DNA of 58,280 bases from Rhodospirillaceae bacterium (GCA_014382375.1 JACNJU010000068.1:1-58280); one strand, 5' to 3'; positions 37,184 through 47,577 are shown, counted from the first letter of the stretch. The notes: generated by a model not told the origin, from the sequence alone. A program made the numbers and translations.

Positions 37184-38455
37184 CTAACTCAAAAAATCGC
37201 GCATTTTGTAATACATCATCCCCAAAGCCAGCATTGGCATACGGATCGGCCCACCGGGGAACGGCTGGTGGCGGATTTTCGCCATGACGTCAAACTGTTC
37301 GGCAGTGCCGGCAATGGCCTGGGCGATCAACTTTCCACAAATGCCCGTGTGGGCGACACCATGACCGGAATAACCGTGGGCAAAAAAGATATTTCCCTCC
37401 AGCGATCCGACATGGGGCAAGCGATCCAGAGTGATCGCCAGATTGCCCCCCCAGGCGTAATCAAGCCGTGCGTCGGCAAGCTGCGGGAAGACGTTCAACA
37501 TGCGGGGTCTGACGGCGGCAAACAAGTCAGCTGGCTCATAGCCACTGTAATTGGCGCGTCCGCCAAACAACATGCGGCCGTCTACGGACAGCCGGTAATA
37601 ATCGACAATGTTGTTGGTGCAGCTAACGGCGTCATTGTTGGGAATCAGGGCTGACGCCCGCTCCGCCCCCAATGGTTCGGTGGCGATAATAAAACTGCCG
37701 ACAGGCATCACCCTGCGGTGCAGCTTTGGTATCATGTTGCCAAGATAGGCATTTCCCGCCGCAACCAGAAATTTTGCCCGAACGCTTCCCTTGTCGGTCT
37801 TTACAGAAACGGTTGATCCTTTTTCAAGGGACAGTGCCCGCGTGTCCTCAAATATCCGCACTCCCGCTTCTTTTGCCGCACGCGCCAGTCCCAGGGCGTA
37901 ATTCAAGGGATGCAGGTGACCGGCGTTTTTTTCCCACAGCGCGCCATGATAAATTTTTGACTGCAAATGCTCTTCTAGCTGTTGTTTGTCGTAAACTGCC
38001 GTATCCGTATAGCCGTAACGTTGCCACTCATCGTGGGTATCATTGACCCAGGTCATGTGGCTGGGTTTAGCCGCCGCATGTAAATATCCCCAGCGCAGAT
38101 CACAGTCGATGTTGTGTCGTTCGACCCGTTCGCGGATCATCTCTTTGGAATCCAGTTCGACTTGCCACATGGCTTGGGCACCATCCTTGCCAACCAGTTT
38201 TTCAATGGTAGCCATGGATTTATTGTAGGCCGTACAAATCTGCCCGCCGTTTCGGCCCGACGCACCCCAGCCGACGCGCTCGCCTTCCAGCAACACCACA
38301 TCGTAACCTCGTTCAGCAAGGTGCAGGGCCGAAGAGATGCCGGTAAAACCGCCGCCAATGACACACACATCGACATTAAGATCCTCGCTCAATTGAGGAT
38401 GACGGGTATCGTCATTGGCGGTTGCTGCGTAGTAGGAAGCCGTATGCACACTCAT
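37184..38455 (-). CDS. puuB: Gamma-glutamylputrescine oxidase-type FAD enzyme
   Basis: A 423-residue DAO-family flavoprotein, the size of E. coli PuuB (426). The Rossmann motif VCVIGGGFTGISSALHLAE is at about residues 31-49, followed by the ERVGWGASGRNGGQ segment typical of PuuB. It would oxidise gamma-glutamylputrescine to the aldehyde with release of ammonia and hydrogen peroxide. The frame extends to 38509, but ATG 38455 (MSVHTASYYAAT) has GAG at ribosome-site distance. First gene of the operon, behind a PuuR-type operator. Confidence 0.9.
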   Translation of the reverse strand: MSVHTASYYAATANDDTRHPQLSEDLNVDVCVIGGGFTGISSALHLAERGYDVVLLEGERVGWGASGRNGGQICTAYNKSMATIEKLVGKDGAQAMWQVELDSKEMIRERVERHNIDCDLRWGYLHAAAKPSHMTWVNDTHDEWQRYGYTDTAVYDKQQLEEHLQSKIYHGALWEKNAGHLHPLNYALGLARAAKEAGVRIFEDTRALSLEKGSTVSVKTDKGSVRAKFLVAAGNAYLGNMIPKLHRRVMPVGSFIIATEPLGAERASALIPNNDAVSCTNNIVDYYRLSVDGRMLFGGRANYSGYEPADLFAAVRPRMLNVFPQLADARLDYAWGGNLAITLDRLPHVGSLEGNIFFAHGYSGHGVAHTGICGKLIAQAIAGTAEQFDVMAKIRHQPFPGGPIRMPMLALGMMYYKMRDFLS

Positions 38456-38518
38456 TGTTGTCACTCTTTGCAAAAAATGGATATTAGCAACACACAGACT
38501 GTCTATCAAACCAGCCTG

Positions 38519-38537
38519 GTGTTCAATATAATTTACA
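38519..38537 (-). promoter_or_regulatory. PuuR-type operator before puuB
   Basis: The reverse strand reads TGTAAATTATATTGAACAC, an exact copy of the spuC site (30474-30492). It lies 64 bp before the puuB start and covers the putative -10. Confidence 0.75.
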
Positions 38538-38559
38538 AATAAAACGATAAAAACGCCAA
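38530..38559 (-). promoter_or_regulatory. Putative puuB operon promoter
   Basis: On the leftward strand TTGGCG (38554-38559) and TAAATT (38530-38535) are 18 bp apart. The -10 is inside the PuuR-type site, in the same geometry as at spuC. Together these drive the five-gene puuB-puuA-flavoprotein-speB-puuR operon. Confidence 0.45.
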
Positions 38560-38608
38560 AATAGGGTGAATTATGAGAAACTGTTGAAAGTATCAGTGCA
38601 AATGAAAG

Positions 38609-39681
38609 CTAGTCGTTGGCGCTACGAAGGGCCTCGATCACCGCGTCCGTGACCTGTCTTGTCGTCGCCTCACCGCCCAGATCTTTTGGCAACACGTCGG
38701 CGGCTGCGGTTACCCGTTCGATCGCCGCCATCAGACGCGCCGCCGCCGGCTTTTCACCTAGATCCTCAAGCATCATGGATGCTGACCAGAAGGCACCAAT
38801 CGGATTGGCAATGCCCTGCCCCATGATATCGAAGGCGGAACCGTGAATGGGCTCGAACATTGACGGGAAATCTTTCTCAGGCCTGAGGTTGGCCGTCGGC
38901 GCAATCCCCATGCTGCCCGACAGGGCCGCCGCCAGATCCGAAAGGATATCCGCATGTAGATTGGTGGCGACGATAGTGTCCAGGCTTTTCGGGTCGAGCA
39001 CCATGCGGGTGGTCATGGCGTCCACCAGCATTTTATCGGTTTGGACGTCCGGGTAATCGGCTTTCACGTTGTCAAATATTTCATCCCACATCACCATGCC
39101 GTGACGCTGGGCATTGGATTTGGTGACCATGGTCAGAAGTTTGCGCGGGCGGGTCCTTGCCAGCTCAAAGGCAAAGCGGTGAATGCGCTCGACACCGCTG
39201 CGGGTGAAAACGCTGACATCCATACCCACTTCCTGTGGGAAATTCTGATGGGCGCGGCCACCGATACCGGCGTATTCACCTTCAGAATTCTCGCGCACGA
39301 TGACCCAGTCAAAATCACCGGGGCCGATGCCTGCAAGCGGACTTTTGACACCGGGCAACACCCGCGTCGGGCGGACGTTGGCGTACTGGCCAAAGCCCTG
39401 GCAAATATTCAGGCGCAACTGCCACAGGGTAATGTGATCAGGAATTCTTGGGTCACCGGCCGAGCCGAAATAAATGGCGTCAAAACCCTTCAAGGTATCA
39501 AGGCCGCCCGCAGGCATCATCTGGCCGTGTTCAAGGTAATAGTCTGCCCCCCAGGGAAAGGACTGAACATCAAGATTAAAGCCGCCGTCTTTTTCGGCCA
39601 GTGCGGCCAGCACCTCGACCCCGGCGGTAATGACTTCACCACCGATACCATCACCGGGAATGGCTGCAATGCGATACGTCG

Positions 39682-39685
<4 letters not shown>
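38609..39685 (-). CDS. Tartrate/D-malate dehydrogenase-type beta-decarboxylating dehydrogenase
   Basis: A 358-residue member of the isocitrate/isopropylmalate dehydrogenase family. The substrate loop VIVRENSEGEYAGIGGR and the cofactor region GSAFDIMGQGIANPIG match the tartrate dehydrogenase (TtuC) / D-malate dehydrogenase (DmlA) group rather than LeuB or Icd. It is NAD-dependent by family pattern. It overlaps phaZ by 4 bp (ATGA), so the two are co-translated. Its end lies 153 bp before the puuB start, with the Puu promoter in between, so it is probably not part of the polyamine operon. Confidence 0.85.
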
Positions 39686-40908
<1,223 letters not shown>

Positions 40909-40941
40909 TCAGGAGGCCTTGTTCGACGAAATTGTTGCACA

Positions 40942-40953
40942 TGCAATATTGCA
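40942..40953. promoter_or_regulatory. TGC-rich palindrome upstream of phaZ, possible PhaR site
   Basis: TGCAATATTGCA is a perfect 12-bp palindrome 34 bp before the phaZ start, and it is embedded in a run of TTGCA/GCAA repeats (40935-40957). Alphaproteobacterial PhaR regulators bind TGC/GCA palindromes near PHA genes; assignment here is inferred. The rest of the 261-bp gap (40909-41169) shows AT-rich stretches and a small TACC/GGTA repeat near 41050, but no promoter I can call with confidence. Confidence 0.4.
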
Positions 40954-41169
40954 CCTGCGAACAGTAGCGCGCCCGGTGATGAAACAACAGCAAAAGAGTA
41001 CGTGCCAGTATAACTTGTTGTTTTTACAGGATAAAATATCAGTCCCGCAGAGCATAAATTACCATAACGGTAGTACTTTCTAATAAATTGAATTTAACGC
41101 CCTGATTCTCCATAATGATCATGTCAACGGTGCGCAGGGGCGCGCTTCGCTTCCAACTCATATCATCGG

Positions 41170-42528
41170 ATGTGCCAAACCGTGAGCCGACTAGCCAATG
41201 TTCTGATTGCAGGCAGTAGCGGTTCGCGTCTTGACGACCTGGCTGCGCGCCTGTCCGATAATGACTTTCAGGCGACCCGCTGCACCAGTGCAACAGGCTT
41301 GCTCGAAGAGGCCCGCATCGGCCAACCCGATCTGGCCCTGATTGACCTGACGTCAGACGATCTTGGGGGTATGGACCTGGCGGCCAAGGTGGTCGCCAAT
41401 CCTGATTTCGGCGGTATGCCAGTGATTGTTTTCGGGGCCGATGGTTCAGATGAACAATTTAGCCAGGCTGTCGAGGCAGGTGTCGATGATATTTTCACTG
41501 AACCCGCCACTTTCGAGGACATGCGCCCGCGCCTGATACCGCTGCTGCGTCTCGCCACCATGCGCCGCGAGTTGACAGAGCGGACGGCACTGACAAAGCG
41601 TTTCGGTTCCAGCATCGAACCACTGGCCTCTTTATCGGACCAGCCAAAACTCGAACTATTGCAAATCGGCCGTGATCTTGGCGAGGTCGAGGCATTGAAA
41701 AAAACCATAGGCGACCAATGCGCCATCACGACGACTCCTAACGCCTTCACCGCCAATCTTTTGTTGAGTTCCAAACCATTCTTCGATGCCTGTTTTCTGG
41801 CTGTCGACGAGATCGGCTCAACCATGAGCCCCGAACAGGCCCTGGACCTGTGTAACCAAATCCGTTTGAGCCCAAGGCTGTACAATATGCCGGTGGTGCT
41901 GATTAACCCTCACGAAGGCGGCATCGACACAAACACCGCCATGCAAGGCGGCGCGACAAGAGTGCTCTCAAGAAGGGCCGAGGACGGTGAGCTTTCTTCG
42001 GCTTTATGCATCCTTGGGCGTCGTCAACAAAGCCGTTGGCAGATTCGTCAGGCGATGCTTGACACCAAAACGCCTGAAACAACTGATCCCCGCACCGGTG
42101 CCTATACATTTGAATACATGCGCGGCCATCTGGAATCCCTGGTCGCGGCGGCACGCATCAGGGACAAGCATTTAACATTGGTCTTCTTCTCGTTCCCCGA
42201 TGCGCCGGGCGTCAAGGATCAGTTCGGCGAAGCTGCCAGTGAGCATCTTCTAAAACAGCTTCCCCAGTGGATCAACGCCATGGTCCGTGTCGAGGACATG
42301 GTCGCCCACTACACCGGCCACGATTTCTGCATAGCCCTGCCCGATACCCCTGTTGAAGAAGCCCGCTTCGTCATGAACCGTATCGCCGGGGTCCTGGCCT
42401 ATACGGATTTTGCCCTGTGCGAGGTTTATCAGCCGGTCAGTATTTCCGTTGAATACGGTATCGCTGGAATCGAAAAAGGCGATACCATTGACGCCCTGAT
42501 CGACAGAGCCCGCGCCAACCTGGAATAA
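41170..42528 (+). CDS. Double pseudo-receiver protein with degenerate GGDEF domain (PleD-like)
   Basis: A 452-residue protein laid out like PleD: receiver (about 8-125), second receiver-like domain (about 165-285) and GGDEF domain (about 305-450). The first receiver keeps Asp59 (LALIDL) but lacks the acidic Mg pair (AGSS instead) and has Glu111 where Lys is needed, so phosphorylation is doubtful. The GGDEF active site reads TGHDF (382-386), while the inhibitory-site pattern RxxD is intact as RVED (373-376), five residues before it. This suggests a c-di-GMP receptor rather than a cyclase. GTG 41182 is an alternative start. It runs into the DsbA-family gene with 4 bp between. Confidence 0.8.
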   Translation: MCQTVSRLANVLIAGSSGSRLDDLAARLSDNDFQATRCTSATGLLEEARIGQPDLALIDLTSDDLGGMDLAAKVVANPDFGGMPVIVFGADGSDEQFSQAVEAGVDDIFTEPATFEDMRPRLIPLLRLATMRRELTERTALTKRFGSSIEPLASLSDQPKLELLQIGRDLGEVEALKKTIGDQCAITTTPNAFTANLLLSSKPFFDACFLAVDEIGSTMSPEQALDLCNQIRLSPRLYNMPVVLINPHEGGIDTNTAMQGGATRVLSRRAEDGELSSALCILGRRQQSRWQIRQAMLDTKTPETTDPRTGAYTFEYMRGHLESLVAAARIRDKHLTLVFFSFPDAPGVKDQFGEAASEHLLKQLPQWINAMVRVEDMVAHYTGHDFCIALPDTPVEEARFVMNRIAGVLAYTDFALCEVYQPVSISVEYGIAGIEKGDTIDALIDRARANLE

Positions 42529-42532
42529 TCCC

Positions 42533-43168
42533 ATGCAGATTGATTTCCTTTTCGACGTTATCTGTCCCTGGTGTTACATTGGCAAGCGCCGACTTGAACA
42601 AATGCTGGCCGAACGCGGCGGCACGATGCCGTTGATCAATTGGCAACCCTTCCTGCTCAACCCGGAACTGCCATCAGGTGGCATCGAGCGAAACGTCTAT
42701 CTGGCCGGAAAATTTGGCTCGGAAAGCCGCGTCCGGCGTGTTTACGGGGCCATTGCCGATGTCGGCCTGTCCGTCGAGATCGGCTTTAATTTCGACACCA
42801 TCCGTCACACCCCCAACAGCATTGACGCTCACAGGCTGGTCCGTTTCGCGGGTCTTGAAAACAAGGCCGAAACCGCTGTCGAAGCCCTGTTCAAGGCTTA
42901 TTTCGTCGAGGGCCTGAATATCGGCGAGCCTGATGTCCTGACCACCATCGTCAACAATATAGGGTTGGACGCTGACGCCTTTGGCGTCCATTTGGAAAGC
43001 GACGACGGCATCGCCGACATCTACGACGCCAACGCCAACGCCCACCGCCTGGGGATTAACGGCGTCCCCTCCTACGTCTTCAATAAGAACATGATCATCT
43101 CAGGGGCCCAGGACCACAACGTCCTGTCCAGAATGCTCGACGCCGCAATGGCGGCGGATGAGGATTAA
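42533..43168 (+). CDS. DsbA-family oxidoreductase (FrnE-like)
   Basis: A 211-residue thioredoxin-fold protein with a CPWC active site at residues 11-14 (FDVICPWCYIG) and the DSBA helical insertion, then the cis-Pro motif INGVPSYVFN. The absence of a signal peptide makes it a cytoplasmic FrnE/2-hydroxychromene-isomerase-like disulfide oxidoreductase rather than periplasmic DsbA. Substrate unknown. It converges with the methyltransferase gene, sharing the 4-bp stop TTAA. Confidence 0.88.
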   Translation: MQIDFLFDVICPWCYIGKRRLEQMLAERGGTMPLINWQPFLLNPELPSGGIERNVYLAGKFGSESRVRRVYGAIADVGLSVEIGFNFDTIRHTPNSIDAHRLVRFAGLENKAETAVEALFKAYFVEGLNIGEPDVLTTIVNNIGLDADAFGVHLESDDGIADIYDANANAHRLGINGVPSYVFNKNMIISGAQDHNVLSRMLDAAMAADED

Positions 43169-43773
43169 GCAGGCCGCACCGTCAGCAACTTGATGATGTC
43201 CTTGTAGAGAAATTGTTTTTCCACCAGTTCCAGCCCGGCGACGTCCAGGTATTGCTCTGTGTTGCGGTCAAATTCTGCGCCGTAGGCGTAACGCACCCAG
43301 GGGGCCCACAGCTTCATGATAAAAGCCCGCCACGGATTTTTTGATATAGCGTACTCCAAAATATGGATGGTGCCATCCGGGCGGCAGACCCTGCGCAATT
43401 GTTCAAGCGCCGCCTGCTGGTGTTGGTTATCGAGTACACAAAAAAGAAAGGTCGAGACAATGGAATCGAAGCTGTCGTCCGGGAAATCCATCTCCAGGAC
43501 ATTCATCTCGAAAAGCTCGACTGCGGTCCCGAGCCTTGCCTTGCGACTGCGGGCGCGGCCCAGCATCGACGGGCTTAAGTCAATGCCAGTGACTGTGCAG
43601 TCTTTTGGGTAGTAGGCGAAATTGCGGCCAGTGCCGACCCCAGCGTCAAGCAAGTCGCCTGTCAGCCCATCAAACATTTCCATGCGAACCGGCCTGTAGC
43701 GAAAATGCTCGAAAGGCAGGTCGAGGATGTCATAGAGCCTGGCGATCCGGTCATAGATTATCTGCTTGCTCAT
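43165..43773 (-). CDS. Class I SAM-dependent methyltransferase
   Basis: A 202-residue Rossmann-fold methyltransferase. Motif I is DAGVGTGRNFAYYP, motif II TGIDLSPSML, and a post-I segment SIVSTFLFCVLDN is clear. The overall look is UbiE / phosphatidylethanolamine N-methyltransferase (PmtA) like, with a C-terminal amphipathic part (FIMKLWAPWVRYAYG) that may touch the membrane, but the substrate cannot be fixed. Its ATG overlaps the mfd stop by 4 bp, so it is probably the tail of the sdhE-mfd operon. Confidence 0.85.
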   Translation of the reverse strand: MSKQIIYDRIARLYDILDLPFEHFRYRPVRMEMFDGLTGDLLDAGVGTGRNFAYYPKDCTVTGIDLSPSMLGRARSRKARLGTAVELFEMNVLEMDFPDDSFDSIVSTFLFCVLDNQHQQAALEQLRRVCRPDGTIHILEYAISKNPWRAFIMKLWAPWVRYAYGAEFDRNTEQYLDVAGLELVEKQFLYKDIIKLLTVRPA

Positions 43774-46700
43774 ATCCCTTCGGCCTCAGCCACTTTGGCA
43801 ATGTCACGCATTAACAGGCGGACACCGGCGAGGCGGTCTTTCGGGCTTTCCCAGGCGCGCATGAAAACCAGCTTGTGATCGGGGCGCAGTTTTGCGGTGC
43901 CGACCTGATCACTGATGAAGGCAACCAGCCCGCCCGGATTGGCGAATTCGTTGTTGCGGAACGATATGACCGCGCCCTTGGGCCCGGCGTCGACCTTATC
44001 GACCCCTGCCCGCTTGCTCAGTTGCTTGACCGCGACGATGTCGAGCAGATTTTCGACCTCGCCCGGAAGCGAACCAAAACGGTCGATCAGTTCGGCGGCG
44101 AAGGCTTCTATTTCGTCCGCCTCGAGCAGCCTTGAGAGACGCCGGTAAAGCTCCATGCGGACGTTCAGGTCGGCGACATACGCTTCGGGTATCAACACCG
44201 GCGAACCAATGCCGATCTGCGGGCTCCATTCGGCGTCAGCGCCAGCGCCAGCGTCAAGGCCGCGGGCGGCGGCAACGGCTTCCTCAAGCATTTGCTGGTA
44301 AAGCTCGATACCGACTTCACGAATATGCCCGGACTGTTCATCGCCAAGCAGATTTCCGGCCCCGCGAATATCCAGATCGTGACTGGCCAGCGAGAACCCG
44401 GCCCCCAGATTATCCAGGGTCTGCATGACTTCCAGGCGTTTTTCCGCCGCCACCGTCAGTTTTTTGCGCTCCGGCAATGTCAGGTAAGCATAGGCGCGGA
44501 TTTTCGAGCGCCCGACCCGGCCACGCAACTGGTATAGCTGTGCCAGACCGAACATATCGGCACGGTGAATGATCATGGTGTTGACATGCGGCATGTCGAT
44601 GCCGGATTCGATGATATTGGTCGACAGCAGAACATCATACTTGCCGTCATAAAAGGCGCTGATCGAGTCTTCCAGATCATTCGCCGTCATCTGACCGTGG
44701 GCCTGGATCATTTTTACTTCGGGTACCAGTTCCTTAAGGCGCTTGGCGAGCGGCCCCATGTCGGCAACCCGCGGGCACACATAGAAAGTCTGACCCCCGC
44801 GGAAGCGTTCACGCAGGATCGCCTCGCGTACAACCACCGGGTCAAAGGGCAGCACGAAAGTGCGGACAGCCAGCCGGTCAACCGGCGGTGTGGCGATGAT
44901 GCTCATTTCCTTAACCCCGGTCAGGGCCAGTTGCAGGGTTCGCGGGATCGGCGTCGCCGTCAGGGTCAGGACGTGAACGTCGGCTTTCAGTTTTTTCAGT
45001 TGTTCCTTATGGTTAACGCCGAAATGCTGCTCCTCATCGACGATCAGCAATCCCAAATCCCTGAAACCAACATCCTGGGCCAGCAGCGCATGAGTGCCGA
45101 TGACGATATCGACGCGGCCCGCCTTCATGCCATCCTTGACGTCCTTGACCTTGCTCTGGCTGACCATACGGGAGATCTGTTCGACATGGACGGGGAAATC
45201 CTTGAAGCGTTCCTGGAAGGTCTGGAAATGCTGGCGACACAACAAGGTTGTCGGCACAACCACCGCGACCTGCTTGCCACTCATGGCGGTAACGAAGGCG
45301 GCGCGCAGGGCGACTTCTGTCTTGCCGAAACCGACATCGCCGCAGATTAGCCTGTCGGCAGAACGCCCACCCGATAAATCCTCAAGAACATCCTCGATAG
45401 CGCCGCTCTGGTCGTCGGTTTCATCGTAGGGGAAACGGGCCGCGAATTCATCGTAAGAACCTTCCTCTGCATTGATACGGGCTCCCGGTTGCAGGGTGCG
45501 GGCGGCGGCGACTTTTATCAGTTCTTCGGCCATCCCCTTGATGCGCTCTTTCATGCGCGCCTTGCGGGCCTGCCAACCGGCGCCGCCGAGCCTGTCAAGC
45601 TGGCCACCGGCCTGCTCGGAGCCATAGCGCGAGATCAACTCGATATTTTCGACAGGCAGGAACAGCTTGTCGCCGCCGTCATAGAGCAGACGCAGGCAAT
45701 CATGGGGGGCACCGGAAACATCGATGGCCTCAAGCCCGTCATACTGGGCGATGCCGTGCTCAACATGGACGACAAGATCACCGGCATGCAGGCTGGAGGC
45801 TTCGGCGATAAAGTTTTCCGGCCTGATTTTACGTTTGGCGGCGTGGCTTAAACGATCACCAAGAATATCCTGCTCACCGATAAGACACAGATCATCGGTA
45901 ACGAAACCACGTTCGATGCCAAGCACCCCAAGGGCCACGGCCTTTGTACTCAAGGCCTGGACCTGATCCCAGTCATCAACCCGGGCAAGGCCGCTGATAC
46001 CGTGTTCTCGCATCACCGTTTCAAGCCGTTCCAGCGAGCCGCGCGTATAACCGGCCAGCAAAACCCGGCGTCCCAGCTTTTGCTGTTCGGCCAGGTGACC
46101 CGCCAAAACGTCAAAAACGTTAAGTTCCTGGCTTAAACGGGCATCGGCGAAGTCGCGGCCTTGCTTGCAGTTCATATGGACCCGCTGGCCCCCCTGTTCG
46201 CCCTCGCCTTCAGGAGCGGCAAAGGGCGACAAATGACCGACAGGATGGTCCGCCAGCTGCTGGTCCCAGCTGCCGGCATCAAGAAACAGTGTGTCGGGGG
46301 GTATTGGCAGGTAAGGAACACCGTCGCCGGACTTGCCATCGGCGATGGTTTTGCGGGCAATGAAGTATTCGGCGATCAGGTCAAGGCGGGCGTCAAGCGC
46401 CTGCTGCCATTGATAATCAAGCAACACCGGTGCCCCGGGCGCGTAATCCAGCAGGGTTTCCATCTTCTCGTGGAATAGCGGCAGCCAGTGTTCCATACCG
46501 ATATGACGATGCCCGGCGGAAACCGCCTCATACAAGGGATCATCACTGCCGGCACTGCCGAAAAGCGCCCGGTATCCCGAACGAAAGCGCGATTGTGCCG
46601 CCTCGCTTAAAGGAACCTCGCTGATCGGCCTTATGACAAACTGCTCTTGCTTGCCGATTGTGCGCTGGTCGATGGGGTCAAAGGTGCGAATGCTGTCGAG

Positions 46701-47264
46701 TTCATCACCAAAGAAATCAAGGCGCAAGCCCTGTTCAGCACCGGACGGATAAACATCAACAATGCCGCCGCGAATGGCGAATTCACCCGCCTCCATGACC
46801 GTTTCAGCGCGTCCATAACCGTTGGCGACAAGGAAAGCGACCAGGGCGTCAGGTTCAAGACGCTCACCAGCGCTGGCGCTCAATGTCGCCCCGGCAAAGG
46901 CCTGGCGCGGCACAACCCGCTGCAAAAGGGCTGAAACCGTGGTCAACAAGGCGCGCGGACCGGTTGCCGGTTGCAAAAGCCGGGTCAGGGTATCAATGCG
47001 CTGACCAACGAGGGCGCTGTTGGGCGAGGCCCTGTCGTAGGGCAGACAATCCCAGGCCGGAAATTCCAGCCGTTCGACTTGCGGGGCGAAGAAGGCCAGA
47101 GCCTCTGTCATACGGACCAAATTGATATCATCACGGGCGACGAAAACACCGGTATTCACACCCTTGCCAATAACCTTGGCAAGAATCAGGGCGTCATAGC
47201 CACCGGGTGCGCCAGAAACATTAACGACGCCGGGCGCGGAGAGAATTTTTTGAATCTTTTGCAA
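43770..47264 (-). CDS. mfd: Transcription-repair coupling factor
   Basis: An 1164-residue Mfd that removes RNA polymerase stalled at DNA damage and recruits UvrA. The UvrB-like N-terminal module, the RNA-polymerase-interaction domain (DLVVHVEHGIAQYDGLE) and the RecG-like translocase are present: Walker A GDVGFGKTEVALRA, DEEQ box LLIVDEEQHFGV, and TRG-motif region with QLRGRVGRS. The start is TTG at 47264, four bases after the sdhE stop; there is no better codon nearby. Confidence 0.96.
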   Translation of the reverse strand: MQKIQKILSAPGVVNVSGAPGGYDALILAKVIGKGVNTGVFVARDDINLVRMTEALAFFAPQVERLEFPAWDCLPYDRASPNSALVGQRIDTLTRLLQPATGPRALLTTVSALLQRVVPRQAFAGATLSASAGERLEPDALVAFLVANGYGRAETVMEAGEFAIRGGIVDVYPSGAEQGLRLDFFGDELDSIRTFDPIDQRTIGKQEQFVIRPISEVPLSEAAQSRFRSGYRALFGSAGSDDPLYEAVSAGHRHIGMEHWLPLFHEKMETLLDYAPGAPVLLDYQWQQALDARLDLIAEYFIARKTIADGKSGDGVPYLPIPPDTLFLDAGSWDQQLADHPVGHLSPFAAPEGEGEQGGQRVHMNCKQGRDFADARLSQELNVFDVLAGHLAEQQKLGRRVLLAGYTRGSLERLETVMREHGISGLARVDDWDQVQALSTKAVALGVLGIERGFVTDDLCLIGEQDILGDRLSHAAKRKIRPENFIAEASSLHAGDLVVHVEHGIAQYDGLEAIDVSGAPHDCLRLLYDGGDKLFLPVENIELISRYGSEQAGGQLDRLGGAGWQARKARMKERIKGMAEELIKVAAARTLQPGARINAEEGSYDEFAARFPYDETDDQSGAIEDVLEDLSGGRSADRLICGDVGFGKTEVALRAAFVTAMSGKQVAVVVPTTLLCRQHFQTFQERFKDFPVHVEQISRMVSQSKVKDVKDGMKAGRVDIVIGTHALLAQDVGFRDLGLLIVDEEQHFGVNHKEQLKKLKADVHVLTLTATPIPRTLQLALTGVKEMSIIATPPVDRLAVRTFVLPFDPVVVREAILRERFRGGQTFYVCPRVADMGPLAKRLKELVPEVKMIQAHGQMTANDLEDSISAFYDGKYDVLLSTNIIESGIDMPHVNTMIIHRADMFGLAQLYQLRGRVGRSKIRAYAYLTLPERKKLTVAAEKRLEVMQTLDNLGAGFSLASHDLDIRGAGNLLGDEQSGHIREVGIELYQQMLEEAVAAARGLDAGAGADAEWSPQIGIGSPVLIPEAYVADLNVRMELYRRLSRLLEADEIEAFAAELIDRFGSLPGEVENLLDIVAVKQLSKRAGVDKVDAGPKGAVISFRNNEFANPGGLVAFISDQVGTAKLRPDHKLVFMRAWESPKDRLAGVRLLMRDIAKVAEAEGI

Positions 47265-47268
47265 CCAC

Positions 47269-47520
47269 TTACGCCGTTTTGTTGAATCTTTGAATCAAGG
47301 ACATCAGGTCAGTATCGAAAGCCTCAGGCAGCGGCGCTTTGCCGATAATCCAGTTCATCACATCAATGTCACTCTGCTGCATCAGATTGTCCAGATCATC
47401 GAGTTGCTGATCGCTCAGTTCAGTAATATAGCGGTCGCTAAAACGACCCAGCAGGATGTCATTTTCCTTCATGCCACAGTGATGACTGCGGAACAGTAAC
47501 TGTTTGCGCCTGGGGTCCAC
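47269..47520 (-). CDS. sdhE: SdhE (succinate dehydrogenase flavinylation factor)
   Basis: An 83-residue SdhE/SDHAF2 protein assisting covalent FAD attachment to SdhA. The GTG at 47520 is chosen because GGAGG lies seven bases before it; a TTG at 47538 is in frame upstream. The family motif RGxxE appears here as CGMKE (residues 15-19), so the conserved arginine is replaced by cysteine while Gly16 and Glu19 remain. The rest (LLFRSHHCGMKENDILLGRF and the Asp-rich helices) fits. Located beside mfd, as in other alphaproteobacteria. Confidence 0.88.
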   Translation of the reverse strand: MDPRRKQLLFRSHHCGMKENDILLGRFSDRYITELSDQQLDDLDNLMQQSDIDVMNWIIGKAPLPEAFDTDLMSLIQRFNKTA

Positions 47521-47577
47521 TTTTTGGCCTCCGTTCAATTCCGGGTAGGGTATAGTCGTTTAAAACCCGGATGTCAC

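Noticed and set aside
41007-41017. AGTATAACTTG, an 11-base match to the right end of the MITE-like element
   Set aside because: Too short and alone; no accompanying terminal repeat or arm sequence, so a remnant cannot be argued.
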